Assembly (NCBI RefSeq): GCF_030506255.1 | Contig: NZ_CP113431.1 | Span: forward strand, 3,173,001 to 3,237,000 | Source of the DNA: Nocardioides sp. Arc9.136 | GTDB lineage: Bacteria > Actinomycetota > Actinomycetes > Propionibacteriales > Nocardioidaceae | Length of the DNA: 64,000 bases | Direction: 5' to 3' | Position numbers and translations under genes: made by a program | The notes under the pieces: generated by a model | The model's input: only the letters and a program-made list of their open reading frames with translations | Databases searched by the model: none | What the model was told of the DNA's origin: nothing | In this document: positions 15,908 through 25,318 of the stretch, in pieces | Layout of the letters: every line of letters starts with the position of its first letter | Position numbering within the stretch: position 1 is the first letter of the stretch

Positions 15908-18904
15908 TCAGGTGGTCAGCTTCCTCTCGACGTAGGGGACGAGCCGGACCGGGCCGACGAGGCCGTAGTCCTGCCGCGCTGCGACGCCGTACACCTCGGG
16001 CGTGACGGTGCGCAAACGATTGATCAGTGTACTCGTCACCTCGACCTCCACCACGTTGCGACCGGCTCGCAGCGTGTGTCCCAGGTCGACGGTGGTGTCG
16101 AGGACGTCGCACGGCGGCAGCGCCCGGCCGTTGACGGTCACCCGGAAGGTGTCGTTGACCTCGCCGAGCTCGAGCAGGGCGCCGTCCTCGGGCCCCCAGG
16201 ACCTGTCGAGCTCGACCACGGTGCGGTAGCGGCCGACGCCGGAGACGTCCTCCAGCCCCGGGACGCGCGACCACGGTACGAGGGTCGTGAGCTCGGCGCG
16301 GCGCAGCGGCCGGACGGTCTCGGTCGCCGTCCGGCCCGGCTGCCAGTCCTCGACGACCAGCTCCCACCTGGCCGGGACGACCGGCTCGTGCACCCGGGCG
16401 ACCGTGGTGGCCACCTGCCGGCCGCCGGCGAGCGTCGCGGTGTGCCGGCCGGGCGTGGCCGCCCGCAGCAGGAGCCCGCGGTCGTCGCGCCGCACGTCAC
16501 CGGTCGAGGCGACCACGGCGGGGGTGCGGTCGCCCGGGTGGGGCGCGCCGAGCGCGACGACGGTCGACTGGCCGGGGAGCAGGTCGACGCGGACCCGGAC
16601 GCGCCGGCCCTGGCGCTCGTACGCCGCCAGCGGCGTGATCGTCCCGGTCCAGGCGTCGAGGAGGTACGGCACCGCGTCGCCGCGGGTGCTGGTGAGCCAG
16701 ACGTCCTGGGTGACCCGCACCAGGCGCCGGTTCTCCGCGTGCTTGGCGTTGGCCAGGTAGTACAGGTCGGTGTCCCCGACCACCCGGCGCACGTGCGCCA
16801 CCGTCGAGCGCTCGTGCTCGACGTCGCGGACCACCCCGAGCGCGGCCAGGGCGAGCGGGATGTCGGCGTCGGTGGCGGCGGCACGCGTGGTCGGGAGGGC
16901 GGCGAGCTCGGCGACCAGGCGTCGGACCTCCGCGGTCTCGCCGTCCTGCGGCAGCCCGACCGGCTCGGCGGTCGTCCAGTCCCCGCGGAGCACGACGGGC
17001 AGGCCGGCGCGGCCCAGCTCGAGGAGCCGGCGCGCGGTGGCCACGGCGATGGTGCGCTCCTGGCCGCGGAACTGGTCGGGACCCACGACGACGGCCTTGT
17101 ACGTCGGCCCGTCGGGCGCGAGCACTCCCCCGCGGACCGTGGCCAGCGGGAGGTCGAGCAGCGCCGGGGTGGCGAAGGAGTGGGTCCAGCCGAGCGGGAT
17201 GCCGTCGTTGGTGGCCCACGGGGCGCCGATTCCGGTGGAGGTCCAGCCCTTCTGCCGCAGGAAGACCACGTCGTACTTCGGCACGCCCGTCTGCAGGACC
17301 AGCTGGGTGCGGGCGAGGTACGCCGCGACGTCGGGCACGTGCCGCCACTGCGGGGTCCGCGGGCCCCAGGCCTCGCCGTACCCCACCGCACCGTCGTAGT
17401 ACGGCGAGAACGCGGCGAAGCCCGGCCAGGTGACGCCCGGGGCGTCGGCGTAGGCGAAGCCGTGCAGCACGGCGGAGTTCACACCGGCGGCGAAGATGCT
17501 GTTGAGGGTCTGCAGCGCGCGGTCCCACGTGGTGTTGTAGGCCGCGCCGAAGTAGCAGGCCGCCTCGCAGGAGAGCAGCGTGTGGCCGGCCATGTCCCGG
17601 CCACCGGCCATGACGCGGTAGTCGTCGAGGTTCTTGAAGCCCAGCGACTCGGTCTCCGGGACGTCGAGCAGGGCGGCGTGCTCGACGGTGTCGGTCTCGA
17701 GCCCGTAGGGCTGCACCCGCAGGCCCAGGCCCAGGCTGCGCGCGAACCGCTGCAGCGGCAGCAGGTGGTGGTCGCGGTAGAGGTCGCTGAGCACCTGGTT
17801 GAAGTCGTCGCGCACCCGCGTGGTGGCGACGGCGTCGGTGAAGGCGAACAGGTACTTCTCGTGGGCCTCGACGACGGCGGGCAGGTGCGGGAGCAGGTCG
17901 TAGCCGGCCCGCTCGCGGAACTCCGCGAGCATGCGCGGCGTCCAGATCGTCGCGTCGGTCTCGATCTCGAGGGAGTCCTCGAAGAGGTAACCGCCGGCCT
18001 TGGCCAGCAGGCGGCGCATCTCCTTGTCGAGGACGCGGTCCTGCCACAGCTCGACGACGGCGTCGGAGCCGGCGGCGCTGAAGTGGTCGACGACCCACGA
18101 CCGCGGGTTGGTGTGCGGACCCGCCTCGGGCTCCTGCGCGGAGCCGCGACGCCAGTACGACAGCACCGTCCAGGCACCGTCGGCGGGCGGGGTCCAGGTG
18201 AGCCTCCCGTCACGGACCTGGTCGGTGAGGTCGACCAGCGAGGACCGGTCGAGGGTCGTGACGGCCTTGACCGTGCCGAGGTCCCGGAAGGCCTGGACGG
18301 CGACCAGCTCGCGGCGGGTGGCGGCGCTCGCGGCCGGCACAGCCGGCTCGGGGACCGGGCCGTCGTACGACGAGCCGGCCGCGACGTCGGCGCGCCCGTG
18401 GGCGAGCTCGGTGCAGGCGGCGTCGTCGTCGGGGGTGATCGTGGGGACGGCGGCGGGCCAGGACGGACCGACGGTGATGTCGATGCGCACGTCGCGCTTC
18501 GCGCCCCGCTCGAGCGCGGCCTTGACGCCCGCGACCCACGAGGGGCTCCCCCAGCCGTGGCGCTCGAGGTCGATCTCGATGTCGCGCGCCCGCAGCGAGT
18601 GGGTGACGTCGGCGACCTCGAGGATGCCGAAGCCGGCGTCGGCGACCTGGTCGACCTCGCGGGCGACCTCGCGCGGGTCGACGAGGCCGTGCGGCCACCA
18701 CCAGCGGAAGCCCGCGGCCGTCCCGGTGCCGGGCTCGGCGAACGCGCGGACCAGGTCCCGGGGCAGGGAGCCCGGGTGCGGCTTGCCGGGCGCCGCCGAG
18801 GCGGAGGAGGCGACGGGGTCGGCGAGGGCCGCGACACCGGCGGCCGCGGCGGCGGCACCGAAGAGCGAACGACGGCGGACGGCGAGCGTGGGGGGCTGGC
18901 TCAT
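15908..18904 (-). CDS. Secreted GH106-type alpha-L-rhamnosidase
   Basis: 998 aa. It starts with a Tat-type signal (RRRSLFGAAAAAAG, then an Ala-rich h-region ending near SASAAPG), so it is exported folded. The N-terminal catalytic part has FRWWWPHGLVDPREVAREVD and QVADAGFGILEVADV, the pattern of glycoside hydrolase family 106; a family-like region around KAGGYLFEDSLEIE to AFSPYYDGAVGYGEAWG follows. The C-terminal ~200 residues form a beta-rich, galactose-binding-like module (GVGRYRTVVELDR, EVNDTFRVTVNGRALPP). GH106 enzymes release L-rhamnose from plant or polysaccharide rhamnosides, which fits the rha genes upstream on the same strand. The substrate linkage cannot be told from sequence. Confidence 0.8.
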   Translation of the reverse strand: MSQPPTLAVRRRSLFGAAAAAAGVAALADPVASSASAAPGKPHPGSLPRDLVRAFAEPGTGTAAGFRWWWPHGLVDPREVAREVDQVADAGFGILEVADVTHSLRARDIEIDLERHGWGSPSWVAGVKAALERGAKRDVRIDITVGPSWPAAVPTITPDDDAACTELAHGRADVAAGSSYDGPVPEPAVPAASAATRRELVAVQAFRDLGTVKAVTTLDRSSLVDLTDQVRDGRLTWTPPADGAWTVLSYWRRGSAQEPEAGPHTNPRSWVVDHFSAAGSDAVVELWQDRVLDKEMRRLLAKAGGYLFEDSLEIETDATIWTPRMLAEFRERAGYDLLPHLPAVVEAHEKYLFAFTDAVATTRVRDDFNQVLSDLYRDHHLLPLQRFARSLGLGLRVQPYGLETDTVEHAALLDVPETESLGFKNLDDYRVMAGGRDMAGHTLLSCEAACYFGAAYNTTWDRALQTLNSIFAAGVNSAVLHGFAYADAPGVTWPGFAAFSPYYDGAVGYGEAWGPRTPQWRHVPDVAAYLARTQLVLQTGVPKYDVVFLRQKGWTSTGIGAPWATNDGIPLGWTHSFATPALLDLPLATVRGGVLAPDGPTYKAVVVGPDQFRGQERTIAVATARRLLELGRAGLPVVLRGDWTTAEPVGLPQDGETAEVRRLVAELAALPTTRAAATDADIPLALAALGVVRDVEHERSTVAHVRRVVGDTDLYYLANAKHAENRRLVRVTQDVWLTSTRGDAVPYLLDAWTGTITPLAAYERQGRRVRVRVDLLPGQSTVVALGAPHPGDRTPAVVASTGDVRRDDRGLLLRAATPGRHTATLAGGRQVATTVARVHEPVVPARWELVVEDWQPGRTATETVRPLRRAELTTLVPWSRVPGLEDVSGVGRYRTVVELDRSWGPEDGALLELGEVNDTFRVTVNGRALPPCDVLDTTVDLGHTLRAGRNVVEVEVTSTLINRLRTVTPEVYGVAARQDYGLVGPVRLVPYVERKLTT

Positions 18905-18954
18905 GGTTCTCCGAGAGGTGAGGGGTGGTGGGTGAGGGGAGGTGCCCGGCGGGG

Positions 18955-20448
18955 TCAGGCGCTGGTGACGCGCGCCTCGGCGCCGTCCCAGTCGAGCCCC
19001 GGGCGCGGCTCGAAGCGGTGGAGCTCGTGGGTACGCCGCACGAGGTCGCGCATGGCGGCCAGGTCCGGCAGCCCGGCCCCCAGCGAGCGGGCCTGCACCA
19101 GCACGTTGCCGAGCGCCGCGGCCTCCGACGGCCCGGCGAGCACCGGCAGGCCGGTGGCGTCGGCGGTGAGCTGGCAGAGCAGGTGGTTCTGCGAGCCGCC
19201 GCCGACCACGTGCACGACGGTCGGCGCCCGGCCGGCGAGGTCCGCCGCGACGCGCAGGTGGCGGCGGTAGGCCAGGGCGAGGCTGTCGAGGATGCACCGG
19301 GTCACCGCGACCGGCGTGCGCGGGACGGGCTCGCCGGCCTCCTCGGCGAGCCGGGCGATCCGTGCCGGCATGCTCGTGGCGGCGGAGGTGCCCGGGGGCA
19401 GCAGGCGCGGGTCGTTGATGTCCACGACGGTGCGCAGGGCCGGGGCGTCGGCGGCGCCGGCCAGCAGGGAGGGCAGGTCGGCGCCGGCGATCCGCTCGTC
19501 GGCCCAGGCGCGGACCGACTCCGAGAGCACCCACAGGCCCATGACGTTCTTGAGGAACCGCACGGTCCCGTCGACGCCGCCCTCGTTGGTGAAGTCGGCC
19601 AGCCGGGCCGCCTCGGTGAGCACCGGCTCGTCCAGCTCCAGCCCGACCAGCGACCAGGTGCCGGAGGAGATGTAGGCGAAGTCGTCCTCGGTGGCCGGCA
19701 CGCCGACGACCGCGGAGGCGGTGTCGTGCGAGCCGACCGCGACCACCGGCAGGTCGGTGGTGGTCCCGAGCTGGGCGGCCACCTCGGGCAGGACCCGGCC
19801 GACCAGGTCGCCGGGGTCGCGCAGCGGCGGCAGGACCGCCCACGGCAGGCCGACCCGGGCGGCGAGGTCGGTGGCCCAGCCGCCCGAGCGGACGTCGTAC
19901 AGCCCGGTGGTGGAGGCGTTGGTGCGCTCGGCGCCGACGGCCCCGGTCAGCCAGTAGCCGAGCAGGTCCGGCAGCAGCAGCAGCGTCTCGGCCGCCTCGA
20001 GGGCCGCGGTCCCCCGCGCCGCGACCAGCTGGTAGACGGTGTTGAACGGCAGCTGCTGGAGGCCCGTGGTCGCGTACATCTCCGCCGCGCCCACCTGCTG
20101 CAGCACCCGCGCCGCGACACCGTCGGTGCGCGCGTCGCGGTGGCTGTAGGGGTTGCCGAGCAGGTGGCCGTCGCGGTCCAGCAGGCCGTAGTCGACCGCC
20201 CAGGAGTCGATGCCGATGCCGTCGAGCGGCCCGGTGCGGGCCACCTCCCGGACACCCGCGAGCAGCTCGCGGTGGATGCCGAGCACGTCCCAGAACAGCG
20301 AGCCGTGCGCGCGCACTCCCCCGTTGGGGAAGCGGTGCACCTCCTCCAGGTGGAGCGAGCGCGGCCCGACCCGGCCGGCCATCACGCGGCCGCTGGTGGC
20401 CCCGAGGTCGACGGCCGCGACGCGCACCGGCCGGGTCGGAGCCGTCAC
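18955..20448 (-). CDS. rhaB: Rhamnulokinase
   Basis: 497 aa FGGY-family kinase that phosphorylates L-rhamnulose to L-rhamnulose 1-phosphate in the cytoplasm. The N-terminal phosphate loop is VAAVDLGATSGRVMAG, the substrate region includes IDSWAVDYGLLD and NPYSHRDAR, and the C-terminal ATP part has VHVVGGGSQNHLLCQLTADA. Length matches RhaB. Start GTG 20448 overlaps the stop of the bifunctional aldolase gene (GTGA). It sits between that gene and the rhamnosidase, a 50-bp gap from the latter. Confidence 0.93.
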   Translation of the reverse strand: MTAPTRPVRVAAVDLGATSGRVMAGRVGPRSLHLEEVHRFPNGGVRAHGSLFWDVLGIHRELLAGVREVARTGPLDGIGIDSWAVDYGLLDRDGHLLGNPYSHRDARTDGVAARVLQQVGAAEMYATTGLQQLPFNTVYQLVAARGTAALEAAETLLLLPDLLGYWLTGAVGAERTNASTTGLYDVRSGGWATDLAARVGLPWAVLPPLRDPGDLVGRVLPEVAAQLGTTTDLPVVAVGSHDTASAVVGVPATEDDFAYISSGTWSLVGLELDEPVLTEAARLADFTNEGGVDGTVRFLKNVMGLWVLSESVRAWADERIAGADLPSLLAGAADAPALRTVVDINDPRLLPPGTSAATSMPARIARLAEEAGEPVPRTPVAVTRCILDSLALAYRRHLRVAADLAGRAPTVVHVVGGGSQNHLLCQLTADATGLPVLAGPSEAAALGNVLVQARSLGAGLPDLAAMRDLVRRTHELHRFEPRPGLDWDGAEARVTSA

Positions 20449-22505
20449 CGCAGGAACGCGGCGGCGACGCCGGCGTCGACCGGCACGTGCAGGCCGGTGG
20501 TGTGCGACAGGTCGGAGGTGCACAGGACGAACACCGCGTTGGCGATGTTCTCCGGCAGCACCTCGCGCTTGAGGATGGTGCGCTGGGCGTAGAACTTGCC
20601 CAGGTCCTTCTCCTCCACGCCGTAGACCGCGGCCCGGTTGGCTCCCCAGCCGCTGGCGAAGATGCCCGAGCCCTGGACGACGCCGTCGGGGTTGACGCCG
20701 TTGACCTTGATGCCGTGGGCGCCCAGCTCGGCGGCGAGCAGGCGCACCTGGTGGGCCTGGTCGGCCTTCGCGGCGGAGTAGGCGATGTTGTTGGGGCCGG
20801 CGAAGATCGAGTTCTTGCTGGAGATGTAGACGATGTCGCCGCCCATCTCCTGCTCGACCATCACCCTCGCGGTCGCCTTGGACACCAGGAACGAGCCCTT
20901 GGCCATCACGTCGTGCTGCAGGTCCCAGTCGGCCTCGGTCGTGTCGAGCAGCGCCTTGGACAGCGAGAGCCCGGCGTTGTTGACGACCAGGTCGAGGCCG
21001 CCGAAGGCGAGCACGGCCGCGTCGACCATGGCCTGGACGGCGTCGGCCTTGCTGACGTCGGCGGCGACGCCGACGGCCACGTCCGGGCCGCCGATCTCCG
21101 CCGCGGCGGCCTCGGCCTTCTCCAGCGACAGGTCGGCGACGACGACGCAGGCACCCTCGGCGGCGAGCCGCTTGGCGGTGGCCTTGCCGATGCCGCCGGC
21201 GGCACCGGTGACCAGCGCGATCCGGGTGGCGAGCGGCTTGGGCTTCGGCATCCGCTGGAGCTTGGCCTCCTCCAGCGCCCAGTACTCGATGCGGAACTTC
21301 TCCGCCTCGTCGATCGGCGCGTACGTCGAGAGGCCCTCGGCCCCGCGCATCACGTTGATGGCGTTGACGTAGAACTCGCCGGCCACGCGCGCGGTCTGCT
21401 TGTCCTTGCCGAAGGAGAACATGCCGACGCCGGGCACCAGCACGATCAGCGGGTCCTTGCCGCGGATCGCCGGGCTGTCCGGGGTCGCGTGCCGGTCGTA
21501 GTAGGCCTGGTAGTCCTCGCGGTAGGACACCGCGAGCTCCCGGAGCCGGGCGATGCTGTCCTCGACCGAGGCGCCCGCGGGCAGGTCCAGCACGAGCGGC
21601 TTGACCTTGGTGCGCAGGAAGTGGTCGGGGCAGGAGGTGCCCAGCGCGGCCAGCCGCGGGTGCTCGGCGTGCGCGAGGAAGTCCAGGACGACGTCGGCGT
21701 CGGTGAAGTGGCCGACCATGGGCCGGTCCGCCGAGGCGATGCCCCGGATGGTCGGGGCGAGGGCGGCGGCCTTGGCGCGGCGCTCGGCGTTCGGCAGCGC
21801 TGCGTACCCCTCCAGCGCGGGGCCGAACGGCTCGGCCGTGCTGTTCTCGGCGATGTAGTCGGCCGCGGTGTCGATGATCCACAGCGAGCGGGCCTCGGCC
21901 TCCTCGCTGGTCTCGCCCCACGCGGTGATGCCGTGGCCGCCGAGGATGCAGCCGACCGCGTTGGGGTTGGCCGCCTTGATCGCGGCGATGTCGAGGCCGA
22001 GCTGGAAGCCCGGTCGGCGCCACGGGACCCAGACGACCTTCCCGCCGAAGATCTCCTTGGTGAGCGCCTCGCCGTCGGCGGCGGTCGCGATCGCGATGCC
22101 GGAGTCGGGGTGCAGGTGGTCGACGTGCGCGGCGTCGACGAGCCCGTGCATGGCGGTGTCGATCGACGGCGCGGCGCCGCCCTTGCCGTGCAGGCAGTAG
22201 TCGAAGGCCGCGACCATCTCGTCCTCGCGGTCGATGCCGGGGTAGACGTCGACGAGGGCGCGCATCCGGTCCAGGCGGAGCACGGCGAGGCCGGGCTCCC
22301 GGAGGGTGCCGAGGTCGCCGCCGGAGCCCTTGACCCACAGCAGCTCGACCGGCTCGCCGGTCACCGGGTCGGTCTCGGTGCCCTTGGCGGAGGTGTTGCC
22401 GCCCGCGTAGTTGGTGTTCTTGGGGTCCGCGCCGAGGCGGTTGGACCGCTCGATCAGCGCGGCGGCCGCGGGGTTGGTCTGCTTCGCGGTGCTGGAGTCG
22501 GTCAT
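20445..22505 (-). CDS. rhaEW: Bifunctional rhamnulose-1-phosphate aldolase / short-chain (lactaldehyde) dehydrogenase
   Basis: 686 aa. Residues 1-400 are a class II aldolase domain (NTNYAGGNTSAKG, zinc-site HVDHLHPDSG, GGHGITAWG) that splits rhamnulose 1-phosphate to DHAP and L-lactaldehyde. Residues 430-686 are an SDR: cofactor loop VTGAAGGIGKATAKRLA, VNNAG, catalytic Ser in ISSKNS and YSAAK. The second domain is thought to act on L-lactaldehyde, giving L-lactate. Located 4 bp after the isomerase gene; ATG 22505 chosen, consistent with that spacing. The gene replaces separate rhaD and aldA genes. Confidence 0.92.
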   Translation of the reverse strand: MTDSSTAKQTNPAAAALIERSNRLGADPKNTNYAGGNTSAKGTETDPVTGEPVELLWVKGSGGDLGTLREPGLAVLRLDRMRALVDVYPGIDREDEMVAAFDYCLHGKGGAAPSIDTAMHGLVDAAHVDHLHPDSGIAIATAADGEALTKEIFGGKVVWVPWRRPGFQLGLDIAAIKAANPNAVGCILGGHGITAWGETSEEAEARSLWIIDTAADYIAENSTAEPFGPALEGYAALPNAERRAKAAALAPTIRGIASADRPMVGHFTDADVVLDFLAHAEHPRLAALGTSCPDHFLRTKVKPLVLDLPAGASVEDSIARLRELAVSYREDYQAYYDRHATPDSPAIRGKDPLIVLVPGVGMFSFGKDKQTARVAGEFYVNAINVMRGAEGLSTYAPIDEAEKFRIEYWALEEAKLQRMPKPKPLATRIALVTGAAGGIGKATAKRLAAEGACVVVADLSLEKAEAAAAEIGGPDVAVGVAADVSKADAVQAMVDAAVLAFGGLDLVVNNAGLSLSKALLDTTEADWDLQHDVMAKGSFLVSKATARVMVEQEMGGDIVYISSKNSIFAGPNNIAYSAAKADQAHQVRLLAAELGAHGIKVNGVNPDGVVQGSGIFASGWGANRAAVYGVEEKDLGKFYAQRTILKREVLPENIANAVFVLCTSDLSHTTGLHVPVDAGVAAAFLR

Positions 22506-22509
22506 GTCC

Positions 22510-23688
22510 TCAGTTCCATCCTGCCTGCGTGCCGCCGATGCGGTCCGCCTCGATCTGCTGCTGGTGGCCCGACTCGGCGTACGCGCGCATCGGGTTGGCG
22601 GGGAGGCCGCGCTGCTCGCGCCAGGCGGCGAGGTCGGCGCGGACGTCGGTGGAGAAGGCGTCCATGAAGATCTCGTTCGCGCCGAGCACGTCACCGGCCT
22701 CCTGGGCGACGGTGAGCGCCGCGCGGTCCACGAGCAGCGCGCGCGCCGTCATCTCCTGCACGTTGAGCACCGAGCGGATCTGGCCGGGGATCTTCGCCTC
22801 GATGTTGTGGCACTGGTCGAGCATGAACGCGACGTCGCTGTGCCCGTCGGGGTTCGCGGGGCCGTAGCCGCCGCCGCGGATCACCTCGAACAGGATGCGG
22901 AAGAGCTGGAAGGGGTCGGCCGACCCGACGATGAGGTCGTCGTCGGCGTAGAAGCGGCTGTTGAAGTCGAAGGAGCCGAGCCGGCCCAGGCGCAGCAGCT
23001 GCATGACGATGAACTCGATGTTCGTGCCCGGCGCGTGGTGGCCGGTGTCGAGGCAGACCACGGCGCGGTCGCCGAGAGCCGCGACCTGGACGTACGACGT
23101 GCCCCAGTCCGGGACGTCGGTGTGGTAGAAGGCCGGCTCGAAGAACTTGTACTCCAGCACCAGCCGCTGGTCCTCGCCGAGCCGGTCGTAGATCGCCGAG
23201 AGCGACTCGTGCAGCCGGTCCTGGCGCGCGCGCAGGTCGGCCTGGCCGGGGTAGTTGCTGCCCTCGGCGAGCCAGATCTTCAGGTCGCGCGATCCGGTGG
23301 CGTCCATGACGTCGATGCACTCGAAGTGGTGGTCGATCGCCTTCTGGCGGATCTTGGCGTCGGTGTGGGTCAGGGCGCCGAGCTTGTAGTCGTCGTCCTG
23401 GAAGGTGTTGGAGTTGATCGTCCCGAGCCGCACGCCGTGGTCCTCGGCGTACCGGCGCAGCGCGGCGTAGTCGTCGACGAGGTCCCACGGGATGTGGAGG
23501 GCGACCGACGGCGCGAGGCCGGTGAAGCGGTGCACGGTCGCGGCGTCGGCGACCTTCTCCTCCACGGTGCGGGCCGTGCCGGGCGAGCCGAACACCTTGA
23601 ACCGGGTGCCGGAGTTGCCGAACGCCCACGAGGGCAGCTCGATGGCCTGCCCCTCGAGCTGGGGGGCGATCTGGGCGAAGTCAGTCAT
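22510..23688 (-). CDS. rhaI: L-rhamnose isomerase (non-E. coli type)
   Basis: 392 aa TIM-barrel isomerase of the xylose-isomerase-like group, converting L-rhamnose to L-rhamnulose. Metal-ligand regions are visible: LEYKFFEPAFYHTDVPDWG, CLDTGHHAPGTNIE, SFDFNSRFYADDDL and a late GHSDVAFMLDQCHNIE. This is the Pseudomonas stutzeri/RhaI type rather than E. coli RhaA. First gene of the catabolic run; a perfect LacI-type operator TGAAACGTTTCA lies 12 bp upstream of the ATG, so it probably starts its own transcript. Confidence 0.93.
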   Translation of the reverse strand: MTDFAQIAPQLEGQAIELPSWAFGNSGTRFKVFGSPGTARTVEEKVADAATVHRFTGLAPSVALHIPWDLVDDYAALRRYAEDHGVRLGTINSNTFQDDDYKLGALTHTDAKIRQKAIDHHFECIDVMDATGSRDLKIWLAEGSNYPGQADLRARQDRLHESLSAIYDRLGEDQRLVLEYKFFEPAFYHTDVPDWGTSYVQVAALGDRAVVCLDTGHHAPGTNIEFIVMQLLRLGRLGSFDFNSRFYADDDLIVGSADPFQLFRILFEVIRGGGYGPANPDGHSDVAFMLDQCHNIEAKIPGQIRSVLNVQEMTARALLVDRAALTVAQEAGDVLGANEIFMDAFSTDVRADLAAWREQRGLPANPMRAYAESGHQQQIEADRIGGTQAGWN

Positions 23689-23700
23689 CTCATCTCCGAT

Positions 23701-23712
23701 TGAAACGTTTCA
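23701..23712. promoter_or_regulatory. LacI-type operator upstream of rhaI
   Basis: The 12-bp perfect palindrome TGAAACGTTTCA lies 12 bp upstream of the rhaI ATG. It matches, except for the central base pair, TGAAAGGTTTCA upstream of the importer ATPase gene at 29069. Both are presumed targets of the LacI-family regulator at 29245. Its closeness to the start codon fits repression. Confidence 0.8.
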
Positions 23713-23787
23713 TGCCGAACGGCGCGAAGGCCCGCGGGTGGCGGGCAGGCCACGGGGGCTGCGGGGGTGGTGCGGGCGGAGCGGGGA

Positions 23788-24141
23788 TCAGGCCTCGGGC
23801 TCCCCGAGCCGGTCGAGCTGGTCCTCGAGGTGGAAGACCTCCTCGAGCTGCAGGAAGCCCTGGTCGGGCGGGACGCCGTCGAGCTCCTCGAACAGCTCCC
23901 CCATCTCGGCCTGCCACCGGGCGTTGACCTCGGTGGCGTCCATGCCGGCCTGGGCCTGCTCCAGCGACGGCGTCTCGAGGTAGCCGACCAGGAGGCCGTC
24001 GGGGCGCAGGAAGAGCGAGTAGTTGTGCCAGCCGGTCTCGTGGAGCGCCCGGAGCATGTCGGGCCACACGGCCCGGTGGCGCTCCTTGTACTCCTCGATC
24101 CGGTCGGGCTTGACCTGGAGCTGGAAGCACACGCGGTGCAC
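23788..24141 (-). CDS. rhaM: L-rhamnose mutarotase
   Basis: 117 aa, slightly longer than typical RhaM/RhaU (about 105 aa). It matches the family: CFQLQVKPDRIEEYKERHRA, VWPDMLRALHETGWHNYSLF, and W-x-x-x-M near the end (ARWQAEMGELFEELD). It interconverts the anomers of L-rhamnose so that the isomerase receives the right form. Start is GTG 24141 with AGGAG 9 nt upstream. It lies between the importer genes and rhaI, separated from rhaS by a strong hairpin and from rhaI by the operator. Confidence 0.9.
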   Translation of the reverse strand: MHRVCFQLQVKPDRIEEYKERHRAVWPDMLRALHETGWHNYSLFLRPDGLLVGYLETPSLEQAQAGMDATEVNARWQAEMGELFEELDGVPPDQGFLQLEEVFHLEDQLDRLGEPEA

Positions 24142-24190
24142 GGCGACTCTCCTCGACTGCTGGCTGGCTGGCGGTTGCTTGCTGCGGGGG

Positions 24191-24221
24191 CCGCCGGGGC
24201 GTGGGTCGCACGCCCCGGCGG
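24191..24221 (-). terminator. Hairpin between rhaS and rhaM
   Basis: Perfect 13-bp GC-rich stem (CCGCCGGGGCGTG / CACGCCCCGGCGG) with a 5-nt loop, in the gap after rhaS on the transcribed strand. There is no clear T run, so it is either a weak or partial terminator or an RNA-stability hairpin that raises importer binding-protein mRNA relative to downstream genes. Confidence 0.65.
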
Positions 24222-24277
24222 ACCTCAGGTGCTGCTCGTGGAACGGGTGCTGCCGGTGGTGCCGTCGACCTCGAGGA

Positions 24278-25318
24278 TCAGAAGTCGAAGTCGGCGATGT
24301 TGGACTTGTCGAAGACGAAGGGCTCGCCGAGGAGCACGACGCCGTCGGCGCCGACCTCGTAGTCGCCCAGCTCGCCGGCGGTGAAGGTGTCGCCCTCCGC
24401 GCCCTCGATGTCACCGGAGGCCAGCGCGTCCGCGGCGAAGGCCGCGAGGTAGCCGAGGTCCTCGGGGTTCCACAGGGCGAAGGCGTCGACGGTGCCGTCC
24501 TCGACGTACTGGCGCATCTGGTTCGGGGTGCCCAGGCCGGTCAGCTTGACCTTGCCCTTGGCGTCCGAGGTGGACAGGTAGCGCGCGGCGGCCGCGATGC
24601 CGACGGTGGTCGGCGAGACGATGCCCTTGAGGTCGGGGTGCGACTCGAGGAGCGCGGCGGTCTTGTCGAACGACGTCTGGTCGTCGTCGTCGCCGTAGAC
24701 GGTGTCGACGAGCTCGATGTCGGGGTGGTTGGCCTCGAGCTCCTCCTCCATCAGCTTGATCCACTCGTTCTGGTTGGTCGCGTTGGCCGCGGCCGAGAGG
24801 ACGGCGATCTCGCCCTGGTCACCGATCTGCTCGGCGATCAGGTCGACCTGCGCCTTGGCGATGCCCGCGGCGTCGGCCTGGCTGATGTAGAGGTCGCGGC
24901 ACTCGGGGTCGGTGTCGGAGTCGAACGTGACGATCTTGGTGCCGGCGCCGCTGGCCTCCTCGAGCGCGTCGCAGATCGCGGTCGGGTCGTTCGCCGAGAC
25001 GATCAGCGCGTCGACGCCCTGCTGGGCCGCGGTGTTGATGAACGGCACCTGGGCGTCGGGGGTCGCGGTGTCGGGGCCGACCTCCTCGAGGGTGGCGCCG
25101 ACCTCCTTCGCCGCGGCCTCCGCACCCTTGGTGGAGGTGTCGAAGTAGGGGTTGCCGAGGTTCTTCGGCAGCATCGTGATGGCGACGTCGCCGCCACCAC
25201 CGCCCGAGCCGGAGCCCGAGCCGGAGTCGCCGTCGTCGCTGCCGCACGCGGTCAGGGAGAGGCTGGCAGCCAGGCCGACCGCCGCAAGGGCGGAGAGCCG
25301 TCGGTTGAGGAGCTTCAT
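24278..25318 (-). CDS. rhaS: Rhamnose ABC importer, substrate-binding lipoprotein
   Basis: 346 aa. It has a lipoprotein signal peptide with lipobox LTAC (Cys25) followed by a long Gly/Ser/Asp linker, so it is anchored outside the membrane. The mature part is a periplasmic-binding-protein type 1 sugar-binding fold: MLPKNLGNPYFDTSTKGAE, a DALIVSANDPTA segment and TVGIAAAARYLS. In the Rhizobium naming RhaS is the binding protein of the RhaSTPQ importer. Its ATG overlaps the rhaQ stop (ATGA). The long run of acidic residues DDDDQ in the middle is a surface loop. Confidence 0.92.
   Translation of the reverse strand: MKLLNRRLSALAAVGLAASLSLTACGSDDGDSGSGSGSGGGGGDVAITMLPKNLGNPYFDTSTKGAEAAAKEVGATLEEVGPDTATPDAQVPFINTAAQQGVDALIVSANDPTAICDALEEASGAGTKIVTFDSDTDPECRDLYISQADAAGIAKAQVDLIAEQIGDQGEIAVLSAAANATNQNEWIKLMEEELEANHPDIELVDTVYGDDDDQTSFDKTAALLESHPDLKGIVSPTTVGIAAAARYLSTSDAKGKVKLTGLGTPNQMRQYVEDGTVDAFALWNPEDLGYLAAFAADALASGDIEGAEGDTFTAGELGDYEVGADGVVLLGEPFVFDKSNIADFDF

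Noticed and set aside
15731..19270. 1179-codon plus-strand frame opposite the rhamnosidase and rhaB
   Set aside because: Antisense shadow of real genes with family motifs; product is compositionally odd and lacks a ribosome site.
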